Source of the DNA: Trichormus_B sp936914905
GTDB lineage: Bacteria > Cyanobacteriota > Cyanobacteriia > Cyanobacteriales > Nostocaceae
DNA: 64,000 nt
Reading direction: 5' to 3' (one strand)
Assembly (NCBI RefSeq): GCF_039871975.1
Contig: NZ_JBDPLL010000001.1
Below, one piece after another: positions 57,603 through 64,000 of the stretch (its first letter is position 1; every line of letters starts with the position of its first letter). The notes beneath the pieces were generated by a model, which saw only the letters and a program-made list of their open reading frames with translations, had not been told where the DNA came from and made no database searches. Position numbers and translations under genes: made by a program.

Positions 57603-58580
57603 TTATGATCCGTATGATCCGCGTTGAATCTCAGTAAAGATTTGTTCTAAAATTTCTGTCGCGCCTTTTTGCCGTAAAATACTGGCTAGTTCTGCTCCTA
57701 ATTTTTCGGCATCAGCAGCAGCACCAGTAATGGTATCTTTAACCAGTTTTTGACCATCAACACTGGCAACGAGACCTTTTAATGTTAATTCATTACTATA
57801 TACCTCTGTATTTACACCGATAGGAACTTGACAACCGCCTTCTAAAACTCGTAGAAATGATCTTTCTGCTAAACAGCGATCGCGTGTTTGTGAGTGTTCA
57901 ATGGCTTTGAGTAAGGAAATTACCTCAGTGTCATCAGCACGACATTCTATGCCTAAAGAGCCTTGTCCAACTGCATGGAGACAAATGTCTGGTGGGAGAA
58001 TTTGATTAATGCGATCGCTCATATCCAATCTTTCTAAGCCAGCTACCGCTAAAATTAAAGCATCATACTCACCTGAATCTAATTTTTCTATGCGTGTGAT
58101 TAAGTTTCCCCGTACATCTTTAAAAGTAAAATGAGGGAACTTATAGCGTAACTGTGCGAGTCTTCGCAAAGAAGAAGTACCAATCACCGCACCTGCTGGT
58201 AAAGTCTCAATTTGCTTATCTTTATGCTTTTTATGCAGGACTACCGCATCTGCGGGGTTTTCTCGTTCTGTAATTGCTGCCAGTGTCAAACCTTCTGGTA
58301 AGTTAGTAGGCAGATCCTTAAGCGAATGAACTGCAAAATCAATCTCCTTATTGATCATTCGCAGTTCCAGTTCTTTGGTAAATAGTCCTTTATCGCCAAT
58401 TTTAGCCAATGCTACATCCAGGATGTTGTCGCCTTGGGTAGACATGGTATGGACTTCAAAAGTGATATTAGGGAAGCTTTTCTGGAGTTGCTCTTGTACC
58501 CAGTATGTTTGAACTAGAGCAAGTTGGCTTTTACGTGAACCAATACGAATAGGGCGTGGAGGACTAGAAACTGAAATCAT
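57603..58580 (-). CDS. hemC: Hydroxymethylbilane synthase (porphobilinogen deaminase)
   Basis: A 325-residue enzyme that joins four porphobilinogens in heme, chlorophyll and bilin synthesis. Landmarks are IRIGSRKSQLALVQT, FAVHSLKDLPT with the catalytic Asp region, GTSSLRRLAQLR, RGNLITRI and EGGCQVPIG, whose Cys (near residue 250) holds the dipyrromethane cofactor. I start at ATG 58580 (MISVSSPPRP), giving the usual length; an upstream extension is unlikely. Intact. Confidence 0.95.
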   Translation of the reverse strand: MISVSSPPRPIRIGSRKSQLALVQTYWVQEQLQKSFPNITFEVHTMSTQGDNILDVALAKIGDKGLFTKELELRMINKEIDFAVHSLKDLPTNLPEGLTLAAITERENPADAVVLHKKHKDKQIETLPAGAVIGTSSLRRLAQLRYKFPHFTFKDVRGNLITRIEKLDSGEYDALILAVAGLERLDMSDRINQILPPDICLHAVGQGSLGIECRADDTEVISLLKAIEHSQTRDRCLAERSFLRVLEGGCQVPIGVNTEVYSNELTLKGLVASVDGQKLVKDTITGAAADAEKLGAELASILRQKGATEILEQIFTEIQRGSYGS

Positions 58581-58848
58581 AAAACTATATGTCAAACCAG
58601 GCGGTAAATTCACATTTATCTAGACTACCGCAGCAAGTGACTTACTGGATTCGATGAGACTAATTACAGAGGATTTTATTTGGGAATTGCTTTACATTTA
58701 TTTACAAAGTTGCCAAATTGGCATAATATGTAGCGGCAGATAGTCCTGAGAATACAAAAAGCGCATTTCAAAAGAAAATTGTATAAATAGCGAGTTAGAT
58801 AAATTAAAATATGATCAACTTAGCAGTAATTCGGTTTTAACAACTTAT

Positions 58849-59433
58849 ATGGTTTTACTTCAAGAATTATCTGAACTATTACAAGCCGAAGATCCAGAAG
58901 AAGAACGGCAAACTATCACTGGTGTTACTTGGGAAAGTTATGAAGCTTTACTCAATGATTTAGGTGACAGTCCGCACTATAGAGTGACATATTTAGATGG
59001 ACTGATAGAATTAGTGTCACCAAGTCGTCGTCATTTTCCACTGGGTTCTACAACCTTTCCTAAACAAGCAAAAAGAGGAGGAGTAGAACTAGACGAATCC
59101 TATTGTATAGGAATTGTATAGGAACAGAAAAATAAGTTCCTGATATTGCCATTGAAGTTGTAGTCCCCAGTGGGGGAACTGATAAATTAGAAGTTTATAG
59201 AAGATTGGGGATAAGGGAAGTTTAGTTTTTTCAAAATAATCAATTTGCAATTTACCATCTGCGGGGTGACAGTTATTAAATGGTTTCCCAAAGTGAATTA
59301 TTGCCAAATTTAGACTGGCAAATTTTGGCGTAATTTGCAGTAGCAAATGCTCCGTAGCAAATGCTCCGTAGCATTTGCTCCTTTAGATGCGGCACTGGAA
59401 TTTCGGGAAAAGATTGAAGAAATGGTTGGCTAA
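58849..59433 (+). pseudogene. Uma2 (DUF820) nuclease-like protein, deleted
   Basis: The first 70 codons (ITGVTWESYEALLNDLGDSP, TYLDGLIELVSPSRRH) jump directly to FPLGSTTFPKQAKRGGVELD, where relatives have about 25 to 50 more residues, so an internal deletion is likely. A stop at 59119-59121 follows, and later pieces in other frames read VVVPSGGTDKLEVYRRLGIR-type text, FFQNNQFAIYHL, and DAALEFREKIEEMVG at the end. Triplicated 14-bp units are at 59340-59381. It is dead. Confidence 0.75.
59340..59381. repeat. 14-bp direct repeat, three copies
   Basis: GTAGCAAATGCTCC twice, then GTAGCATTTGCTCC. The third is a two-base variant that makes the element partly palindromic (GCAAATGC/GCATTTGC). It lies in the 3' end of the Uma2 pseudogene. 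Confidence 0.9.
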
Positions 59434-59552
59434 GAATTTTTTTTACTAATCTACAGCCAAACTTAGCAATAGTATAGAAGTTTAAATTTTATTTAAATAA
59501 ATAGATGCTAAAAATAATTTCGTGTCATCCCTAACTCTATTGTTTTATATAT

Positions 59553-60551
59553 ATGAGTCGTTCCGCTTGCCTTATATTTAAGCCAGTTGCGGGTCAAGGT
59601 AATCCAGAATTAGGACTAGATCAGATTAGGTCAATATTAGAACCAGAAATTGATTTAGATGTTTATTTCACTGATGTTTATTTCACTACAGAAGAAATAG
59701 ATGCTGATGAACTCGCACACGCAGCAGTAGGAGGGTGCGTAGAAGCGATAATTGCATCTGGGGGAGATGGGACATTATCCGCAGCAGCAGCAGCAGTAGT
59801 TAATACATATATCCCTTTTGGGATTATTTCACGGGGAACAGCAAACGCTTTTGCTGCAGCTTTGAATATTCCTGATACAATAGCAGCAGCTTGTCAGACA
59901 ATTTTACAAGGCAAAACCTGGACAATAGATGTAGCCTATTGCAATGATCGACCAATGAATGGTATTATTAGCGGGTATTGGCTTTGAGGCGGGAACTGTA
60001 GAAAAAGCATTCCGAGAAGCTAAAAATCCCTTTGGGATGATGGCATATATGCTGGCAGGAATTCAAGAATTAGGAAACTTACAAAAATTTGCTGTTGAAA
60101 TTGAAACCGAAGATAAGATAATTCAGACTATTGCTTCTGCGGTAACAGTGGCAAATCCAGCACCTCCCACTTCAGTTTTAGCTCAAGGCCCAGCAGGTAT
60201 TATCTTTGATGATGGATTGCTAGATTTAACCATTTTATCACATATAGACTAAAGCGGGTGGGATCGCAGCCACACTTCATTCATTTCAAACAGCTTCTAC
60301 AGGCACACCAGTAGAACGGGATGATATTGGTTATTTGCGATCTAAACAGTTTAAAATTACAACCGACCCACCAGAAAAAGTTGTTATAGATGGAGAAATT
60401 GATTATTGGTACAACTCCTATAGAAATTAATTGTATACCCACAGGTTTGAGAGTTTTGATCCTAACCGTACCAGAAGATATTCCCACAGAAAAATCAGAG
60501 GGATTACCTAACTTAACTGTGGAGATAAAACACTCATTTACGGATAGATAA
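59553..60551 (+). pseudogene. YegS/diacylglycerol kinase-like lipid kinase, broken
   Basis: From ATG 59553: LIFKPVAGQGNPELGLDQIR, the ATP loop ASGGDGTLSAAAAAVV and GIISRGTANAFAAALNIP are classical for the diacylglycerol kinase catalytic domain. A frameshift near 59965 leads to ALAGIGFEAGTVEKAF-type text (LLAGIGFEAGTVEKAFREAK), a second near 60245 to AATLHSFQTASTGTPVERDD, and further text KVVIDGEI and LNCIP-like to TAA 60549-60551. A 15-bp tandem duplication (59658-59687) doubles DVYFT. It would phosphorylate a lipid; now dead. Confidence 0.82.
59658..59687. repeat. 15-bp tandem duplication in lipid kinase pseudogene
   Basis: GATGTTTATTTCACT twice back to back, encoding DVYFTDVYFT. In frame. 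Confidence 0.92.
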
Positions 60552-60555
60552 TTAA

Positions 60556-60963
60556 CTAAATTATTCCCGTTCCTTTACCGCGTCTATCTGCTGTTTCTGT
60601 CAACTCACCTGTTTTATCTTCATTCACTTCTGTGAGTTCTTCCAAAGGTTCTATAGTCTCTTGAGCCATATCTTCCCGTGCATCACCGGGAACCTCATAA
60701 TACATTTCTGCTTCAACTGGATAATTATTCAACAAACCTTCCTTATCTACAGTGTAACCGTCAGTAGTGCGTATGCTTTCAATATCTGTTTGATCATCTG
60801 TAGCTGCATTAAAGAGATTTTCCTCTGTGGGAAGATGTTTATAGTGTTCTCCTTCTCTAGCTATACGTGCTGCTGTTTCTGCTGGGATAATTCCTCTATC
60901 ATAACTATCTGCATCAATTCGATGAGTAGAGTCTCTTGTTTTTTTCACTGGTTCATTAGCCAT
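60556..60963 (-). CDS. Conserved hypothetical acidic protein
   Basis: A 135-residue hydrophilic, acidic protein (MANEPVKKTRDSTHRIDADS, then GIIPAETAARIAREGEHYKH, and a Glu/Thr-rich tail). No membrane segment or known domain. The start at ATG 60963 has a duplicated AAGAGGAATAAA just upstream that may serve as ribosome-binding site; a longer start at 61017 is unlikely because the extension is poly-Lys/Arg and encoded by that repeat. Small proteins of this sort accompany stress genes in Nostocales, but no function is known. Confidence 0.65.
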   Translation of the reverse strand: MANEPVKKTRDSTHRIDADSYDRGIIPAETAARIAREGEHYKHLPTEENLFNAATDDQTDIESIRTTDGYTVDKEGLLNNYPVEAEMYYEVPGDAREDMAQETIEPLEELTEVNEDKTGELTETADRRGKGTGII

Positions 60964-61262
60964 AAATTTATTCCTCTTTTTATTCCTCTTTAATTTTTTT
61001 GAGAATAACTTCCACAACTAGATTAGTTTAATTTTGAATATGAAAATACTGTCTTAAGAAGTGAATTGAGGAAAAGTCTTACTTTAGATTATCTATCTTG
61101 AGATTGAGTGTAGAGCAGAACTAAAACCACCTTGATATCCTGCTATCAAATATCCTGCTATCAACCGAGATGATGTCGATAACTGATAAAAAATGCAGGG
61201 TAGACAATGCCAACCCCGCGTTAACTTGATGAATAAGTTTATCTTAACAGGTCTGGAAATTA

Positions 61263-61706
61263 TTACCCTATAAGTTGTTTTTTGAAAAAACTAACTTTGT
61301 AGGATAATTCTTGCCGAGTTTCCGATTTGATGAGATGACGGAAAGTAAACCAGATGGCATAAACTATGCCAGTTATCTCAAAAATGGGTGCTAACAATGG
61401 TACACCATTAATAGCATTTAGAACGGCAATCACTACCTTCACCGTCACAAACGCAGACAAAATCAAAACAAGATTTAAAATAGCTTGCTTGTTTTTGTCA
61501 AAAAAACTACCTATATAGTTTGGCAGTTGGTCTAACAAATCAATAATTTGTTTGCTAATTCGCTGCCATTGGGTGTCAGAGGATTTAGCTGACGGTAGTT
61601 TGGGTAAATTTCCCGTTGCTGTAGCCTCAAGGGCTAATGCACCTTCAGGTAAACCTGAACTTACTGTGTCTGGTGGCTGTTGTTGAATTTCCATAACGTT
61701 TGCCAT
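61263..61706 (-). CDS. CAAD-domain thylakoid membrane protein (CURT1-like)
   Basis: A 147-residue protein with a 60-residue N-terminal hydrophilic part and a CAAD domain: an amphipathic helix (KQIIDLLDQLPNYIGSFFDK), two transmembrane helices (LNLVLILSAFVTVKVVIAVL and LLAPIFEITGIVYAIWFTFR), and a basic tail. The family is attached to some cyanobacterial aminoacyl-tRNA synthetases and, as CURT1, shapes thylakoid edges. No synthetase domain is present, so a stand-alone membrane role is likely. Start at ATG 61706. Intact. Confidence 0.82.
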   Translation of the reverse strand: MANVMEIQQQPPDTVSSGLPEGALALEATATGNLPKLPSAKSSDTQWQRISKQIIDLLDQLPNYIGSFFDKNKQAILNLVLILSAFVTVKVVIAVLNAINGVPLLAPIFEITGIVYAIWFTFRHLIKSETRQELSYKVSFFKKQLIG

Positions 61707-61746
61707 TTGGCAGAACAGTTTTGTTGACTTTTATCCGCACTTTTAT

Positions 61747-62278
61747 TTAGGTCGGGGATTCTGAAGTAGCCCTAAAACGGACTCTTAAAGGTGTAGTTAA
61801 TGCACCTCCAATAGCTTCACTGAGTTTAATCTCAATGTTGCCTTGATTGTGTGTTGTTTTGTTTCCACTTATCGGGTTTTTCACCGTATTCAGGGAGTAA
61901 AACAATACTACCATAAATTTCCTGAGACGTTTACGCCTGATTTGGCTTACCTTGCGGGAACGCTTCACGTTCATCCCCAGCTAAAAAGACATCACTATTT
62001 AAAAACCGTGTTGGAGTAAGCTTACAGCAGGCTTCCGTAAGCACTATTTTGAATTCACTATTAGGACTTATGCAGGTCTCACCATCAAGTCTCTTGTAGG
62101 GTGCATCAGATGTCGAATATCGTTTGATATTAACCAATATATAGATCTGAGGCACCCTACTAATATGCCAGTTGCGTAATTCCTGTTCACAAAAGAAAAT
62201 GTCAAAAATATTTCAGTTTGTATCTTGATGACAATTGGTTTATATCCGCAAAATTAGGCTTATTAATTGTTAGTGACT
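61747..62278. other. Repeat-rich intergenic region
   Basis: Two short minus-strand frames here (75 and 74 codons) are not supported as genes; they are Arg/Lys-rich and overlap repeats. Fragments resembling repeat A (GCACTATTTTGAATTCAC near 62040) and the inverted repeat at 62096-62160 are present. The rest is unexplained. Confidence 0.4.
62096..62160. repeat. GTAGGGTGC...GCACCCTAC inverted repeat
   Basis: GTAGGGTGC (62096-62104) pairs perfectly with GCACCCTAC (62152-62160); inside, ATCAGAT pairs with ATCTGA. The 65-bp unit is in the same family as 42795-42854. Confidence 0.85.
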
Positions 62279-62734
62279 TTAGCTTTTTGGTGCTAGAATA
62301 GTCGCTTTGACAATTACATCTTTTACACCCTTAATCTCTTTTGCTAAAGGTTCAATTTTAGCTAACTGTTCTTGATTATTAACAGTTCCTGATACGGTAA
62401 CAGTGCCATCTTGAGCGGAATTAACTGTTAATTGTCCTCCGGGAATATTAGCCTCCAATTTAGATCGGACTTCACTTGCTAAATCGCCTGTAGCTCTATT
62501 TGTACGATCGCTAGTTGCCAAATTTCGTTCTTCACGGCTGCGGATATCTGCATTGAGTTGTCTTCTGCGGACTTCACTTTGAGCGTCTTCTTTTGCAGCT
62601 TGTGTTGTTTGCGCGGCGGGAGTTGCTGGAACTTCTCCCGGTTCGGGCGCATTTACACTTGTCTTGGCTGTATTATCACAAGCAGCACTAAGAAGTAAAA
62701 TCGAACCAATTAAGAAAGAAGTTAGCTTTTTCAT
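62279..62734 (-). CDS. BON-domain lipoprotein
   Basis: A 151-residue protein with a signal peptide and lipobox LLSAAC (LTSFLIGSILLLSAACDNTA). A low-complexity Ala/Pro/Glu/Arg-rich region follows, then a C-terminal BON domain: ASEVRSKLEANIPGGQLTVN, VTVSGTVNNQEQLAKIEPLA, and KEIKGVKDVIV. BON domains bind phospholipid or membranes and are found in stress and osmotic-shock proteins (OsmY type). Start at ATG 62734. Intact. Confidence 0.82.
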   Translation of the reverse strand: MKKLTSFLIGSILLLSAACDNTAKTSVNAPEPGEVPATPAAQTTQAAKEDAQSEVRRRQLNADIRSREERNLATSDRTNRATGDLASEVRSKLEANIPGGQLTVNSAQDGTVTVSGTVNNQEQLAKIEPLAKEIKGVKDVIVKATILAPKS

Positions 62735-62845
62735 TTGTTTGTGGAGTGTTTGATATAGTTGTGAATTTTGTAACTATATGAGGTATAAATTAGGAGCAAA
62801 ACTTTGATATTAATGCTCCTATTATTGAGAATAATTGCTGAAGAA

Positions 62846-64000
62846 TTAAACTGTTGTTTCGCGGTGGTCAATAATGACTACAGGGGCTTCTCCAGGGTAA
62901 TGACTGGGAATGGTTTGGGCATTTCTCACTGACCTGGGTTGAGGTTCGCTGACAGTACGGGCATCATAAATGCCAAATTCTTCTATTCCTGTACGTTTGA
63001 GAATTGTTTCTGCTTGGTGAATTTCTGCTTCTGTGCCATCGAGAATTACTAGGTAATGGCCTTTTTGGAAGCGATCACTATAAACTCGCGCTTGTGATTG
63101 AGGAATTCCTAAGCCAACCAATCCTCCAGCAATACCTCCTACTGCTGCACCCACAGCACCACCTGTGATCGTTGTGGCTAAAGCCCTAGCTGCTGCACCA
63201 CCTGCAATTACGGGGCCTACTCCTGGAATTGCTAAGGCACCAAGACCTACTAATAAACCGCCCAAACCGCCTAAAGCCCCACCAGTAGCAGCACCAGCTT
63301 TTAGCCCTTCGTCTGCTTTATTACCTCTGTCTACATTCCTGTTTACACCACTATTTGTGTCTTTGCCAATCACGGATACTTGGTTCATGGGAAAACCAAC
63401 ATTTCTTAATTCTCTCAATGCTGCTTCTGCATCTCGACGATGGGAAAAGACACCAACCGCTCTTTTGGTGGTTTGCAAAGGTATATTCCCATGGTCATTT
63501 TGTTCATAAACTTCCCACTGTTTAATGTGATATCGGCTGACAATTACCGCAGCCTGGTGAATTTCTGCATCAGTACCGCTAACGGTGATGATATAATTAC
63601 TTTGATGGATGCAATTGTTGTAGAACTGAATCCGGTTAGGTGACAGATTTAAAAGAGTAGGCTCAAAGCGATCTTTCACATGAATTCCCCCAAATGCAGT
63701 CCTTTGTGGACTTTCCCTGTGAACTAAAGAAATGTGGTTTAACGGAAAACCTGCATTGCGTAAATCATTAATTGCTGCTTCTGCATCGTGCAGCATTGTG
63801 AAATAACCAATCGCGTATTTATTAACAGTCACATCCCGATGCACAACATCCATCGTTCTGTGTCTATCATCTGGATGATCATAAATTTCAAACTCTTCAA
63901 TTCTCCAGCTATGAAGAATTTCTCTAGCTCTAGCAATTTCTGCATCCGTACCGTCTATGATGACTAAATACTCTCCCCGTTCTACTCTTTCTTGATAAAC
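62846..64000 (-). CDS. Repeated 17M-like stress-domain protein (partial)
   Basis: The frame is open from the right edge of the window (YLVIIDGTDAEIARAREILH just inside) through to TAA-type stop at 62846, at least 384 residues; the ATG at 63853 is therefore probably internal. Related units repeat: AIGYFTMLHDAEAAINDLRN, AVGVFSHRRDAEAALRELRN and the C-terminal halves YLVIIDGTDAEI, YIITVSGTDAEI and YLVILDGTEAEI. Between units 2 and 3 is a Gly/Ala-rich hydrophobic hairpin (GALGGLGGLLVGLGALAIPG), a membrane or surface segment. The domain is that of general stress protein 17M. Function unknown. Confidence 0.8.
   Translation of the reverse strand, partial: VYQERVERGEYLVIIDGTDAEIARAREILHSWRIEEFEIYDHPDDRHRTMDVVHRDVTVNKYAIGYFTMLHDAEAAINDLRNAGFPLNHISLVHRESPQRTAFGGIHVKDRFEPTLLNLSPNRIQFYNNCIHQSNYIITVSGTDAEIHQAAVIVSRYHIKQWEVYEQNDHGNIPLQTTKRAVGVFSHRRDAEAALRELRNVGFPMNQVSVIGKDTNSGVNRNVDRGNKADEGLKAGAATGGALGGLGGLLVGLGALAIPGVGPVIAGGAAARALATTITGGAVGAAVGGIAGGLVGLGIPQSQARVYSDRFQKGHYLVILDGTEAEIHQAETILKRTGIEEFGIYDARTVSEPQPRSVRNAQTIPSHYPGEAPVVIIDHRETTV

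Noticed and set aside
61747..62155. Two small minus-strand ORFs (75 and 74 codons)
   Set aside because: Arg/Lys-rich, overlapping each other and repeat fragments, no ribosome-binding site and no recognised family.

Overview
The window looks like a filamentous, heterocyst-forming cyanobacterium (Nostocales) whose genome is being eroded. The affiliation rests on gene content: a kaiABC cluster followed directly by an hgdD-type TolC gene (the order I know from Anabaena PCC 7120), photosystem genes (psaK, a PSII S4-domain gene, a CAAD/CURT1-type thylakoid gene), ycf20, a CrtO-type carotenoid ketolase, two GT5 glycogen synthases, CYP110-like P450s, many HIP1 (GCGATCGC) palindromes and low GC. Roughly 20 genes carry in-frame stops, frameshifts or truncations beside intact housekeeping genes. 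An obligate symbiont such as the Azolla cyanobiont 'Nostoc azollae' would fit; that is inference from the decay pattern, not proof.

Layout. 1-2.7 kb: the 3' end of ileS, a MITE-like repeat, a broken DUF2993 gene and a decayed IS66 transposase. 2.8-12.9 kb: crtO, a saccharopine-dehydrogenase-like gene, IS5 and Na+/H+ antiporter remains, a CYP110-like P450, bioB, a broken GNAT gene and selO. 13-17.1 kb: two decayed reverse-strand signalling genes, one a phytochrome-like PAS-GAF-PHY-HisKA-HATPase-REC-GGDEF protein. 17.3-25.6 kb: D-glycerate 3-kinase with one TAG stop, ycf20, a lipoprotein, a broken moxR, an ArnT-like glycosyltransferase and a large hybrid kinase. 26.2-33.2 kb: kaiA, kaiB, kaiC, hgdD and small conserved genes up to the PSII S4 protein. 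33.3-40.3 kb: decayed IS66, protein kinase, P450 and double-glycine-leader peptide genes around an intact phosphoketolase-like gene. 41-48 kb: glgA1, a MITE with 8-bp target duplication, an HlyD-type protein, an SDR, dead DUF29 and toxin-antitoxin genes, xthA. 48.2-55 kb: a zinc-ribbon gene, a candidate 6S RNA, a folate-biopterin transporter, a dead carotenoid oxygenase, psaK, sufE and cell-wall proteins. 55-64 kb: glgA2, a 100-N assembly gap, hemC, two dead Uma2 genes, a dead lipid kinase, CAAD, BON and a repeat-domain stress-type protein running off the end.

How it fits together. The intact set covers the clock (kaiABC), heterocyst envelope export (hgdD), glycogen synthesis (two glgA), carotenoid, biotin, heme and Fe-S biogenesis, and photosystem functions. 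Losses concentrate in environmental sensing, mobile elements, toxin-antitoxin pairs, ion antiport, secondary metabolism and peptide secretion. Short direct tandem duplications (11-83 bp) occur throughout, inside genes and between them, and may be a mutational signature of this genome. No tRNA gene, rRNA gene or CRISPR array was seen.
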